Assembly: GCA_011009095.1 (NCBI GenBank) | Contig: VTPC01001033.1 | Coordinates: forward strand, 136,379-200,378 | DNA from: Ignelater luminosus | Taxonomy: Eukaryota > Arthropoda > Insecta > Coleoptera > Elateridae | Length of the DNA: 64,000 nt | Direction of reading: 5' to 3' | In this document: one piece after another, positions 33,946 to 47,399 of the stretch | How positions within the stretch are numbered: position 1 is the first letter of the stretch | Layout: each line of letters starts with the position of its first letter | Program-made: the position numbers and the translations under genes | Notes under the pieces: generated by a model | The model's input: the letters and a program-made list of their open reading frames with translations, nothing else | Told to the model about the DNA's origin: nothing | Databases searched by the model: none

Positions 33946-36900
33946 CTGAAACAGATGTTGCTGTGTTAATTCAATTTGTATAAATACAAATTCTTTTGTT
34001 AATAAAGACACGCTTTAAATTTATCTTTTAAATATACAGTGTGTCCCATGACAGGTGAGGTAAATCCATATCTGAATAACAGCTACATAAACTTCAATGC
34101 CAAGAAGGGGTCATCAACATAGCCGAGTTACACTTGTATTGTTGTTTAAACTGATTTTCATGTACAGTATTAAAATAGCACATAATCATAACTTTCTCTG
34201 TTTTCTATAATTATTAAAGAAAAACTGTACTATCTATTACGATTATTATTATTATTAAACTTCGGACATTACACTTTTAATACGTTATGACAATTTTTTC
34301 TGTAGGAAATTTCACGCTTTAGAAGAAACTAACTTTTTAAAGATAATTAGTTTTTCGGTTTTAAATGACCACAAAAATACAAAGTAATTGAATACATAGT
34401 TCATGTTTTTTGAAGAATTTTAGTCCTTCAGACTTATTCAGTCGTGAATTAAATATTTTACTAATCTTTTGCTATATTCTTTCTAGTGAAAAACACTTTT
34501 AACAATAAATAATAAAGCATGCGAAAGTATCTTACGTAAATTTTCAAAGTAAGCAGTATAGTAATACAATTACTAAGCTTTAAAATAATAATACAACTAG
34601 AAAAACAAATATTGTTTCCTTTCACTGAATAAGAAATCGAAAATTTTGTAATTGATATATACTAGAGAAAATGAAGAATTTTTTCGCTGGAAATCATTTA
34701 TCTATAACAATGCTATCGATTCTAAAATATGTGAGATTGAACCAGCTTATACTTACATTTTATTTCTGGTTTATTGATTCGGCTAGATTGCAAATAAAGA
34801 TAGTGAAATATTCTTTAGAGAATATAAAGAAACAGATTTAATTTACTTATCTTTTAATTTGTGACTATTGTTTTTTAGGATTCAACGACAGTGTCAATAA
34901 TCTTTAAAAGTTTATTTACAGAGCTGTTTGAAAGTTTATAATTTTATGCAAAAGATGATGTTGGAAAATCCATCGCGTTTGAAGCATGTTAAGTAACGTA
35001 GTTGCAAAAACCCAGTACGACTTGCAAAACAAGATGGTACTGTTTATACCGTTTGGGTAAGGAGAATTGCTCGTATTTAAAAGGATTTTACGCTCTCTGT
35101 CCTACTTTTAAAAAAAACCACTATTGGTAATTTATTATTCAAAAAAAATTCCGATGACCGTATATTCGTTGAAATGCTTGAAGAACGAGTTTTCCATTTT
35201 ACTAAAATCCAAGAGTACTTGAACGGTATTTGGGTCATCGCAATATGCCAAATCATCATACGTCATATGTTATTATCTTTACTATCTCAATTTTCCACAA
35301 AATGTAGTGTGATGAAAATAAATTGAACTAAAAAATTCTAGATGTGACACCAAACCTGATTCCTCAGATATTCAGCTACAAATTCTGAGAATTTCTAATT
35401 TTTCGCATACAATACAATCAAGAACGAGATATATTAGAAACTTGAAACAAATTTTGCCTGAAAGTTAATCAGAGTTTTTTGCTAGAGCACTAGTTTTGAA
35501 GGTCATTGGTTAATACTTTAACTATTAAGGTATAGTACATCTCATGATAATTTGGACAGACTTCTTAAGTGGCAATAAATCCTTTTGAAGCGGTTGGAGA
35601 TAGATTTGCACACTTAAAGTTTTCCAGCGGTGTACTAAAAATATGCAGACTATAACAATCGGTCATCATAGAAATACAATTTTTAATCTACACCCGCTTA
35701 TAAAATCATCACCGTATTAGACATAAACTGAAGCGTACAGTTCAGCTACGAATATACTATAGTTGAAAACTGCTTTTCTGTGGTATACAAGATAGTGGCT
35801 TTTTGTTTTGCATGTAATTTGCATAATATAAAGTTCCAAAACAAGTTTTACTGTGAAATGAGGCATCTCATAAGAAAAAGTCAACAACCTTTTATAAATT
35901 CAGTGAAGGTTTTAAAAACAACAAAACTGGGTATTTTGCCAGGTATCACAAAAAAGACAAGAGTAATTATGTTTATTCTTATCTGTTCAAAAAATCTATA
36001 ATGCAGCTTCTATAAATGAAAATTACTATAAATATCTACAATATAATTAGATTATAATTACATAGAATGTCAAAAATAATATCAAATAATAAAAGATGAT
36101 ATACTTTAGGTACTTTATAATGAACTTAAAGAGTTTTTTCACAGAAACAAACAAGGAAGCAAGAACGATATTTTTTGTGTTCGTGTTACAATGCGTGGGT
36201 GAAGTAAATGCGCATAAAGGCAAAAAGCAGAGCAAATTAAGTGCAAATAAAACACCATAGAAAAGGTGCATCAAAATCTAAAACAAAAAAGAATAAGAAA
36301 TCAACAATGCAATAAAAAATAAAAGCAACCAATTAAATTAAAATATCCTTGGTGCAGGTTTATGTACCTATGTATTATTAAACAACATGGAGTAACGGAA
36401 TCGTTTGTAAATTATTTCGTACTGATAAAAATATTTTTATTATTTGTGAAATTTTGGCGTAGAGATTCTAAAGATTTGGAAAGGCGAGCTTTAAAACTTG
36501 CCCCAGCCAAAAAATTCCATTGATTTTTAATCTATTGCAATCTTATCGTTTGCAAACAAAAGGCTTTCAACAAAAGTGACATCACTTTATTCTCTATTAT
36601 ATTCAAATATTTGGGCAAGTAGGCGAGTGTGCACATATCTTGTTTGTGAAAAATGTATAAAATAAAAAAGACTTGTCATATTATTAATTATGAATGTTTG
36701 TGATAAAGCTTATTCATAATACATTTGTTTACTATTGCATTGTTGCAATAAATAGTTATTTATGCAACAAGTGAATAAAGTGTATTTTTTTTCACGAGAA
36801 GGAAAGTTTGTTAGGTTAATGTTAAACACTTGGTGGAATTAGAATTCTAAGTTTTTGAGACGCATTTTGGTGTAGAAGTAAGTCAGTTTAAATCAATTTT

Positions 36901-37249
36901 GTTACACATTTTAGAATCATCTTGTATAATACTTATCCCCTGAAAAGAAATTTAGAAATGCTCACATATGACAGTATTTTAACAAAACGACACATTATTA
37001 AAATGAATTACGGAGAAAATGAGATTTTTGGTTTAAAGCAGAAAAGGCTTAGCGGACTCATAGGTCTTGAGAAATAGTTGCTTAAAAAGGCGTAAGTTTT
37101 AAATCAGCAGACCAAACATGTGTTCATTTTTATTTAGTGTTGCCTAAAAATGTTGTAACATTGGATAGTATGATGAAAACTAGCAAATTCATAGCTTAAA
37201 TTCATAAAAAACAATTGAACTTACGTGTTGTTATTAGAACAAGGTTGAA

Positions 37250-37303
<54 letters not shown>

Positions 37304-39504
37304 CATCTAAAATCCTGATTGAATTGTATCAATCTGGTATTCTCGTTTTGGTAGTTTTTGTTTATATCCGTTTTTTATTGTATGACTAAATGGTTGGTTA
37401 TTATTGCTTCAGTGAATAATGAAGACATTGAAATTATCACAGCCAAAAGAAAGACTATGCTACATAACATAACTTGCTTTTTACGTGACATAATTGTTAA
37501 ACGTGATTAAGGTTACCGAGGGTCATACTCGGTTAACAAAAATACATAATTATTGTGATTATTTCTCTTCTCCTTGAAGTATCTTTCTGACAAAATTATA
37601 TTAAAACAATTACGTAACTCGTTGTATACAAAAGAGTGGTTTTAATTAAAGAAGAAAGAAAAGATGAGTGATTTATAAATAACCAGAGTATATCAGACAT
37701 AAAACTATACATAAAGAAGTTACCAACCATCACAAGTCAGTTTCTAGTACCTCCTGGACATCAGGTGATTAATGTTAGTCCATACACGCAATAGTATTTT
37801 AACCATGGTGGTAACCACATAAAAAGTTTTTGATATTGAAAAATTGCAATGCCGTGTAGGGTTTAGGTAATGTAGAAAATTCAACAGAAAAGAGCAAGAA
37901 GCGGAAATAAAAATATAGAGATTTTGGAAGGTTTAAACTCAAAGCAAATAAAACCTTCAGAATTCTAATTTCTTTTGCGCATTGGTCGTTCAGCTAGGGT
38001 CTAGATACTTACATATATAGAGGAACAATTCTCAAAGCATTAAATGTGAACAATTTGGGCAATTGAAGAGAATTACTGAATGTTTCCTTCAATCACAGTT
38101 AAGTTGACAGAAGATTTAGTGTGAAAGGCACAACTTTCTGTATAAAAAAAGCCTAAAAAGGACTCCTATTGAGAAGATGAAAGACAAACAAGTCCTTTAC
38201 CCTCAAGCCATTGTTAATAGCGTAAGAAACATTTTGTGAAGATTGTTCAGTTTATAAATTACTTTTCAAGTGTTGTGGTGTTATTAATGTATCTCAGTTC
38301 CAGAATGAATTGATTCGTGTACGTTGTGTTGGTTCATGCTTGCAATAAAAATTTTCTTAATAACTTTAACTAAGTTTCTATGTGAAAAATAGATCGGAAG
38401 AAGCTATTCTAGTAGTTCGGCTGTCTTTCCGATGAGTATATGACTTAGAATTGGGCTGTCTTTTCTCAGTTCAGCTTTCTTTAGACAGGGAAAATTCCGA
38501 GCTGATAAGTAAAGTTACCAAACAGTTTGTTAGATAATGGTAGACAGAACTGTTGCCGACAAGCAGTTCCGTCTTTCAGTTTATGCAGAATTCATCATTA
38601 TTGCTCCAGTAATCAAATAACGGCAAAGAAAAGAGTCTTATCTCTCTAGGTACTATTTTTGAGTATTTCTTGAAGACAAACGACCTATTTCTTCAAAAGT
38701 TGTAAGCTCTTTTGTGCGGACTGTATACCATTGGTGCTTATCTAATTATACCAGGGAAGAAGACGTTTAATCCTTCTACTTCTTCAAAGACAAAACTACT
38801 TGTACTTCAGATAACATTTTACGTATTATTAATGTTCTATTTTTATTACCAAAGTCTCGGTGATATCGGACAAACTATCAAAAATTAAAATTTGGAAAAA
38901 ATCAACATAAAGATGATAGCTGCTAAAAGGAGGCAGGTCTTAGAAATTTTAGTAAAAATAGATGTAAACAAAAGGGAACGATCATTCCTGAGAATGGTTT
39001 TATAAATCACCTAACAATGTTGCATTGGCCTTTCTAGATTAAAATTCAATTTATAATAAACTCTTGTTACTTCTCAGATAACAACAGTACTACCCATTAT
39101 TGCGATAAATACCTAGTAGTACAAAAATATGTTAAGTACTAAATGATGATGACAAAAAAGCTTTCGAAAGAGGTGTAGGTCGATATCAAAAGCTATTATT
39201 TTATTCATACAAAAGTACAGATATACAACTAAATGCTGATCGGAAATGTAATTTGCTCATAAACACAAATTTTAAATCTATGCAGTGCTATGTATCTAAA
39301 AGTAGTTTGTTCTATTTCTTTCATCAAGATGGTCTATTTTTAGAGCAATGAGAGAACAGGTGCAAATTCTATTTAAAAAGAAAGATTTAAAATAAGAACA
39401 TTGACAGTATTTTGCATTCTTTAAGTTGAATAAACGCTAAAATAATAAAAATATAAATTTGGGTATTATTTTATTGCAGTTTACTTTGAGCACAGTCTTC
39501 GTAT
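33946..39504. other. Gene-poor AT-rich stretch upstream of gene C
   Basis: It should contain the missing first exon and promoter of gene C, but no donor site with the needed phase 1 and a preceding ATG convinced me. A TACAGTGTGTCCC end-like motif lies at about 34037. A 75-residue hydrophobic open frame on the minus strand (36047-36274) has no recognisable family. I see nothing else apart from a TTA microsatellite. Confidence 0.4.
37250..37305. repeat. (ATT)n microsatellite
   Basis: About 18 ATT/TTA units with two single-base interruptions, read directly. A similar, shorter run lies at about 50597-50640. Confidence 0.95.
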
Positions 39505-39515
39505 AAAAAATTTAA

Positions 39516-39587
39516 TTCCGGTACCGGGAATCGAACCCGAGCCTCCTGGGTGAGAGCCAGGTATCCTAGCCACTAGACCATACCGGA
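39516..39587 (-). tRNA. tRNA-Glu (CTC)
   Basis: The minus strand reads TCCGGTA, D arm TGGTCTAGTGGCTAGGATA, anticodon stem CCTGG around loop CTCTCAC (anticodon CTC), variable region AGGCT, T arm CGGGTTCGATTCCCG and acceptor TACCGGA with discriminator A. This is the standard eukaryotic tRNA-Glu pattern with intact A and B boxes, and all stems pair. A T6 run (39505-39510 as A on the plus strand) serves as polymerase III terminator. It is a single copy in this window. Confidence 0.96.
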
Positions 39588-42500
39588 TTGTGGTAAATTT
39601 ACTTCTGTATAAAATTCAGAAATAAAGGGTTGCTTTTATTTTTAATTTCTTAACTATAAGAATTAAATTATTTTTAATGTATCAACATAGAACAAGTTCT
39701 TAAAAACAATACACGATACAAAAGATCAATTAAGAAATCAATTTATCTTTGATCTTTTATATCAAGTACATATCTTCTATTAATAATATATAAAGATCTT
39801 TATTGTTATTATCAGTATTTCATATAAGAATGGTATTAAAGGTAAAGTGGCATTTAATAGCTGTAAAGTGAACGACTTTATTTACTTACGGATTACATAT
39901 TATTGTGGTTTTATCTCTATCATCAATCTATAAAAAAATCTTGATTTTCGAAATACATAAAAGTATTCTAATGTTAAAATTTAATTATATAATTATAAGC
40001 AAAGTATATTTCCATGATATTGAAAATAATTAAAGTAAGAATGACTTTATTCATTAAATATTTTTAGTGTATTACCCAGAAATCATTCGGTAGGATTGAT
40101 AAAAAAAATAGACGATAATGCACCACGAAGAGTAAGTAGTACGAATTGTTTGATTTCGTAGAGTAAATTTACTATTTAAAAATAAATATCTTATTGACAT
40201 AAAAGTATCTCATCAATTTCATAAACTTGACCTCCTATACTTTGCTTAACCACCATGGCATCAACATTTTTTTAATTGCTATTCTTGTAGATAATATGCA
40301 AATATTTTTGTTGCCATTTTATTCCATTCTTTTTTCTAAATTTTAACTTAACATCCGTAATATTATCTAAAATTCCATACGCCATTACTTACTCCCACTT
40401 CACAAATCGATCCAGATTAATCTAATTTCAAACAATTAAATGTGTTTGATAATACAGATTCAAGGTCCACCATAAAAGGTGTTAAATATTTTTTGTACGT
40501 TTCACACGTGTTTCCTTTATTAATAACGCCGATTGAATAACATTCAAAATAGTTTTCAGGATTGTTTATTCAAAACAATAAAAATTATTCTCTTTGCGCA
40601 ATGCAACTGCCTTACCTTTTTAAATTATAATTTATAACCGTGTTTTTATGTTTTGTTAGCTAAATGAACTTGTGGCTTTTTCAGGAAGTGATAAACAAGT
40701 CAAATATTGAATTTAAAAAAACTTGAAAAGGAATGTGGTGAAAACCTGATATTTTTTGTTAAGTAATTGGTTTGTAGTTGTGTAACTTGACAGTAATTGA
40801 GTTTAAAAAATTGGAATATAAACGTTTGATTGAACTTTTTACTATTAAGCGGATTTAAGGGAAAAAAATGATTAGTATACCAAGTATACGCAAACTCATT
40901 TTCATTATCATTCATTAGTATAAATGAACGTGGGTTTTTGCAAGGGAAAAAGATGGTAAACTGTAGGACGCTTCATATTGTAATATTTTGTAGTCAATCG
41001 ACAATGAGAATGTGAATGAACGTTTTACTTATGCAATCTTTTGTTTAAATTAAGTAGATTAAATAACTATGTAATAGATTTATCTGATAGATATGTAGGT
41101 GTAAATAAAAAGAATTATTACGATTTTTGTTCTATCAAATAATGAATTAATCTAAGTCAAAAGATTTAATTTTACGTTTTTGTAATAAATTTATTCTGTC
41201 TTTGATTCTTTCATATACAACACTTTTATTAATGACTTTAAGTTGATGTATAGAACTACTTTCGTGGACAAACTGCATGCTGACTTCAGAGAAGTTGACG
41301 TGATCTGTTTCAAATATCTTAAGAACCGATAGATCGTCAAGGCAAAAGAAATAAACCTGAGCAAACCGTTTTCTAAAGCATGAATATTTGTCGGAAAAAA
41401 CCTTCCACCCCTTAGCGATACTTTCTCATCAACAAGGAAAACGTGCCACAGTTTTATCATGTAGAACAGCAGAATGGTATGGTCGGATTACTTTTATCCC
41501 TTGGTCAAATATACAAGCTAGCAGAGAGTTCCTAGATTAATGTGGGCTTTGAATCTCTGCAAGAAAACTTTGTAAACTGAAATAAACCAAAATTGATTAG
41601 ATAAATTCTACTGAATCTAAAAAGACCGAAAAAACAATTAGAGCATCAAATTCCAGCTTAACTTGGAAAACATCTTGGTTCGTGCTGAATCTCGATACTC
41701 AAAATCTCGAGATCTCGTTTTGCTACTTTTGCTTTGCTGTGCTAACTTTTATGGCTTTGCTTGTTTTGCTAGTAGCTTTTGTAATTAAAAAATGATTTAG
41801 CTAGCCCGCCGTATTGTGAGTACTGTACTGTTTCGGGGCTGGTTTGTCGTCTTTTTGTTTTCGTACCACTTTCTTATCCTTTTTCTTATATACTGTAAGT
41901 AAATCTCAAACTTCTCTATAATACTCAAAATATTGTTTTCCGATACTAACAATAACAGTTTCGAATTAAAGTCGACACCCTGGAGTTACACAATAAATGA
42001 GAAAGTGGATAAGATGTACCTAGATTCGAGAATACAAATCACTAAGATAGAACTATAATTAAAACATATACAAGAGAAGTCAAATAAAACCAATATTGAA
42101 AATTTAAAGAATTGGAGAAGAAATTAAAGTATTCTTGATCAGAAATTCCTCGTATGCAACGTACACAAAGCAAAGAATACAATAGGGAGGTTATAACAAA
42201 CAGAAATGGCCTAAGAGCCAAAGTTTCAGAACATTGAACATACCCTTTTTCTCAAATCTAGGAAATTTTGCAATGCCTTTGAGGTAGAGAGCTGTTTAAA
42301 GTATGAATAACATTGAACCATTAAAAAAAGTTATATATGAGACACCTAAAAGAGTTTCAAATATTTTTTCCATACGGCTAGAGCAAACTAAATTTTCTGT
42401 TAATGGATTTATTTCTGAAATAATGCAATATAAATTGAAAAAGTGTGACTCTTACTGACTGAAAGCATCATTAAGAAATCTGATCCCTTCATTAGGGAAG

Positions 42501-44624
42501 TTAAGAATAGAAAAGTTCTTTATTTCGATTTGGAGTCACTTGGACAAACTATGCGGGAATAAATGATACTAAACAAATTGATACCTTTTTTGATTTGAAA
42601 AGATTATCATTAAAATACACGTAAATATTTTTTTCCAATTTAGGTACTATTTGTTTATGTATTAATACACGTGTACGTGTTGTACATAATAATTAATAAA
42701 CATAGATAATAAAACTTGTAAGTTGTAATTATTATATTATATTCGTTTTATATTTCTAGCAAATACTATACAATTGCATTATATATGCAAATCTCCATTA
42801 ATATTAATGTAGGTTTGTTTAAATTAAGAAATTAGAGTGAGAACGTAAAACACAAATTGTAAAAGGTTTTATATTCCTACTACATCTAAACCATCTTTTG
42901 CAATTAATTATAAACAAAATAAGGACAGCAATAAAACAATTTCAGAAAAAATACTGATCAAACAAAGACAATAAAAATATTTTTTTGTCAATAAAAAAGA
43001 ATATCACAAGTCATTCGTTTTTACATAATAAACTTCAAGTACCTACTTTAATCTAATTATTAACAATTCCTGTTACTGGTTCAAACAAAAGATAAAACAT
43101 AAAGAATTGTTTAGTGGTATCGGAATGATACGCACATTTTTGATTGGAATTGGTAACAACAATAATACTCACTCTATAAAAAATTTCCTTTCTGTGAATT
43201 ATACTTTTTTCCCTTTATGTAAAAAGAAAGTTTTAAGTTTTGTTTAAAAAGATTTGCATTCAAACAGGAAATTTGCATTTTAAATGTTATTCAGCAAATT
43301 GTAGATAAACGTGTGTTTATTATTCACGTGCCGCATTTAAACAATAAGGAAATCGCTTGAAGATCTAAACTAAACAAATTAAAACCATAAAACAATAAAT
43401 TATCCGGTCATTAGTTTTTATAGCAAAACTAGTTTAATCTGGTTGAACATGTCAAAAAACTTCGGTACTTAATTATTTCTAGTATAAATAATGGAAATTA
43501 ATTTTATCTAGTATTTTATTATTTATTTTATGTTTATAATTGGACTATTTTTTTCTAGCACTACTTACATTTTGAAACTGTTAATCTCCATCCAGTTAAC
43601 ATCTTGATAAATTTTCTAGAGACACAGGAATAATACACAAATTTTTAATTTTTATAATTAAATTAAGAAAATTTATAACAATAAAACGATAGTTTAATAT
43701 AAACTATATTTAACAATTAAATTACAGAAATAAAAAAAAATACTGTTAGCTACCGATTGAAATTGTTATTAAACTTATAAAAGGCACACTACTAGTGACA
43801 GTGGCCAAATGAGACTGTGACAGGTAAGTAACGTATTATATTTATCTATCTTTTAAGGACAAAGGTGTTTTCTTCATGAATTTATTCGTTATGCTACCGC
43901 ACCTCACACTCAATAACAATTGATAATACGACAATGTAAGAGGGTTCATTTTTAGGATGAAGAGCTTTATAGTGATAACATTATCACAATGCATTTAATG
44001 TACTCTTGACAACTGATATCACAGTGAAAATATTCAAAGATTCTTAATGATTTTATGGTCAGGCGGGCCATAGATCGGCTATACCATGTTTCAGAGGTAT
44101 AATTTCTGGGAACTTGAAAATTGTAGGCTTAATAGATGCATGTAGGTGTAGAATAAAAAACACTTTTATTGTGAAATCTAGACACTTAAAAGACGACCTA
44201 CATAATATTTTGAAACACATAAATACGGAATTATTGTATCCAAACCCAAAGATGTGTTTTTCAACTTGTATCTATTCTTAAATATAAACAAGAAAGTATT
44301 GAAAAGGAATTTCACATAAGAAATTATAAAGTGTAAACTAAAGAGCGCTGTCAACATGAAAATATTGAAACCGACAATTAATACCGAGTGTATCTAAATA
44401 TTATATCTATGCTATATGAAATAGATGTGCTTGATTTCGTTCAAGAAATCAATTCTCATTGAATTTACTTATAAATTTCCCAACAAATAATTGTCAGAAG
44501 TTGGTGATAAATTTTATCAAAAAGGTATGCTTACAACAGTATAGTAAAATTGTGATTTTAATACTCGCCTCCTTTAATAATCAATGATTGGGACAAAACC
44601 TGTTAGTTCTCTACTACTCTACTA
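39588..44624. other. Gene-poor AT-rich stretch
   Basis: No gene, RNA or transposon is recognised. Short open frames at 40700-40915 and 41191-41460 (minus strand) show no family signature. A possible promoter with a 5' splice site lies at 43776-43825 and is listed separately. Confidence 0.4.
43776..43825 (+). promoter_or_regulatory. Possible RNA polymerase II promoter with short first exon
   Basis: TATAAAAGG (43776-43784) is followed 24-31 bases later by CA-containing start candidates (ACAGT at 43798-43802, CCAAAT at 43805-43810) and then a consensus 5' splice site CAG|GTAAGT (GT at 43824-43825). The spacing fits a TATA promoter with a non-coding first exon of about 20 bases. I can find no matching coding exon downstream, and the whole could be chance in AT-rich DNA. 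Confidence 0.25.
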
Positions 44625-45210
44625 CCCGCAGAAACGGTAAGAGATAGACAAATGAAATTTGAAGAGCTTAAAGTAAGTATTTTGTGCCATGTTTTGCGAA
44701 GGTAATTAAAAACAAATCTTCAATTGTTTTTTCGTACCGCCGCCATATTGAATTTTTCTAAATGAAACACCCTATATATAACCCCATATTTGGATAGGGA
44801 TTTCCAAGACAAGTTCAATGATATGAGAGTTGCTATATTTATCTTGAAAGGTTATGGAGATAATCGCTATTATTTTGTCAGGGATTTTCCTATTAAAAAG
44901 TATGGAAACACGCTGCTCCTACAAAAACGGTAAGAGATAAACAAATTAAATTTGGAGAGCTTAAAGTAGGCATAGTTTGCCATGTTTTGCAAAAAGAGTT
45001 AAGATCAAATCTTCAATTTTTTTTTTCGTACGGCCGCCATCTTGAATTTCTTTAAATGGATCACTCTGTGTGTGACCTCATATCTCGATAGGGATTTTAA
45101 AGGCGAATTCAATAATATAAGGGTTGCTTTACTTATCGTAAAAGGTTTTGAAGATAATCGCTGTTCTTTTGTCAAGGATTTCTTAACTTCAAGGACGGAT
45201 TCGTAATGCA
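44625..45210 (-). repeat. Tandem pair of a repeat of about 292 bp
   Basis: Two copies of one unit follow head to tail on the minus strand. The block CGGTAAGAGATA occurs at 44635 and 44928, and the CACCCTATATATA / CACTCTGTGTGTG blocks at 44767 and 45063. Each unit also carries a GCCGCCAT block (ATGGCGGC on the minus strand) and a block CGATAGGGATTTTAAAGGCG. The family is the same as at 21393-21558 and 45480-45745. Non-coding. Confidence 0.85.
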
Positions 45211-45479
45211 AGTAGTTCCCCCCGATTATTTGCAAAATTCCTTACGAACATTTCAAAAAAGATTGTTTCATTGCCAGGAAGTTAACGCAGCGCATTTTGA
45301 ACACTTCTTATAAAATTATATTGTGTTTTTGTTATTATCAATTCGTCACGATATGGTCTTATTCCACCTTTTTAGTTTGCTCTAGCATTGATCTATTATT
45401 TTAAAGAAGTAGGCTAAGGGCAAAATTTGTACGGTTTTCTTTTACTTTAATTACTTATAAAATAATCGCACATCAATTT

Positions 45480-45745
45480 TTTAGTTCCATTGCCTTTGCT
45501 GTTTCACGGGTAACTCGAATTCGCCTTTAAAATGCCTATCGAGATATGGGGTTCTATACAGGGTGATCCATTTAAAAAAATTCAAGATGGCGACCATACA
45601 AAGAAACAATTGAAGATTTGTTTTTAATTACCTTCGCAACACATGGCAAAAAATACCTACTTTAAGCCCTCTAAATTTCTTTTGTCTATTTCTTACCGTT
45701 TTTGCAGGAGCAGCGTGTTTCCATACTTTTTAGCGACCCTGTATG
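45480..45745 (+). repeat. Inverted third copy of the 292-bp repeat
   Basis: In opposite orientation to the pair at 44.6-45.2 kb: GCCTTTAAAATGCCTATCG, a TATACAGGGTGATCC junction at 45555, AAGATGGCGACCATAC, then CTTACCGTTTTTGCAGGAG and TTTAGCGACCCTGTATG. Together with the pair it forms a large inverted arrangement. Confidence 0.8.
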
Positions 45746-47399
45746 TAAATTTACTTTAACACTTTATACTATTGGAATGTAAACAATTATATTACATTTA
45801 CCCTACCTTAATTAGGTGACAATAGTTTTTCTGATGTCTAATTATCATTGACAGACAAAGAAGATTTCTCGCATGTAGAGTTTCCTGGGATGCAACTTTC
45901 CGAGAAAGAAAGAGCTTAAGCCGTCTTCGTCCCGGGAAACAGGCTAAATGCTGCAATGATCAATATCTTCTCTTTTGTTTGGGTATCTTATATGGGTATA
46001 AGTAGAATTAGCATCAACAAACTTCAGACCCTTCTGGAACTTCCTTTACCTTTACTAACTTTTTGCGCAGGATCATTAAAATGTAAAGCCAACCTTATAT
46101 CATAGTGCGCTCTACAAAAGAAGAAGCATAGACAAGGAAGTATTTATTACACTAACTCCAGATCAAGAATTTCATGCAGACATTATTAAAAAAAGGTTCT
46201 CTCAAACAACCCCTTCCAATCATGTCGTCAGCAGTCTGCTGTATTTGGTTTAACACGTAATACGTGGTCTTTCCTCTAACACCCAAGACCGAATTTGTAG
46301 TTTTACTTTAACAGCAAACTAAGTATTCTTGGCGTCAAAAAGTTTCCAAATCAGAAATACATTTTTAAAATTGGGATCAGAATATTTAGAAGTAAAATTT
46401 GGCGTAATGAGAAGCATGAGTAAAAAAGATGTTAAGTTGGAATTTGCTTTTACCAATGATCTCAGCATAAACAGCTTTTTAGCAGCTCATGATGTTTCAA
46501 GTTCATAACACCACTCTACAGATAAAAGTAAGTACTGTAAGTAATTAGTACAGGACAAGATGCTTTTAAAAATGGCTTTCTTTACAAGTATGCAGAATTG
46601 CGTAATGATGAGCGATGGTGTGAATCATAATAAGATAGTGATGTATTTTCTGCAAAATAAGCGTAGGCCAGTGGTGCAGCACATTTTCGTTTTATTATAT
46701 GCATGTGTACATACATTGATGTAATACTTGGTAAACGCTCCACCCCTGGCACGATCACGTCACCGATTCTTTTCATGACGCATCAACTAACTGACACCGC
46801 TCCTTGATCATAATGCTGCTGTAAGGACCAGTGTAACTACTTTAGAATCTCGTTATTAACCAGCAGAAGTCATGGTTATAGCTTTATGATTGTTAATTCT
46901 GTAAAATCCGCCGAAGAAGACTTCTTAAATAAATCCGCTTCTTATTGGCAGGATTTTAATTTGTATTGATCAATTTCTTCAAGACTAAAAAGTTTATTGT
47001 GTTAATAGGAACCTCCACTGCCCTGCAAAACTCTGAAAATCACATTTCTAAGATATCGAGTATAATGCGTTTGGCTTATTTTTCGGGTAAGGGTTTTCTT
47101 GCTCTGCCGAGCAGTACAGCAGAATCCAAGTGAAATACTGTTTACTACATTAATCAATATTTTTAAGCTCCTTTAGATATTTTTCCTTATGTTGCATAAT
47201 TAAATATCTCGTTTTTGAAAATCTCAAGTACCTATTGAGATACTGTTTGTCAAATAACTGACAACAAACAAACACAATAGTTAACAATTTTTTTGATGAA
47301 AACGATTATATTTACGTGATACGATTATATCCCTGTTTTGTGAAAAAATAACAAGGTTTTAGTAAAATTTTTTAACGTGTCTTTACGACAATTAACTCT
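45746..47399. other. Spacer without recognised genes
   Basis: I see no gene. A piece around 45880-46480 is somewhat richer in GC and has broken reading frames on both strands, which suggests an old transposon I cannot identify. Confidence 0.35.

Noticed and set aside
36047-36274. 75-residue hydrophobic minus-strand frame with a signal-like N-terminus
   Set aside because: AT-rich DNA readily yields Ile/Leu/Phe-rich frames. There is no family signature, splice site or neighbour support.
37221-37310. Possible first exon of gene C formed by an ATA repeat followed by GTAAGT
   Set aside because: The phase fits, but the peptide would be a run of Ile from a microsatellite, so chance is far more likely.
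41191-41460. 89-residue minus-strand frame
   Set aside because: No recognisable domain; codon content is like random AT-rich sequence.
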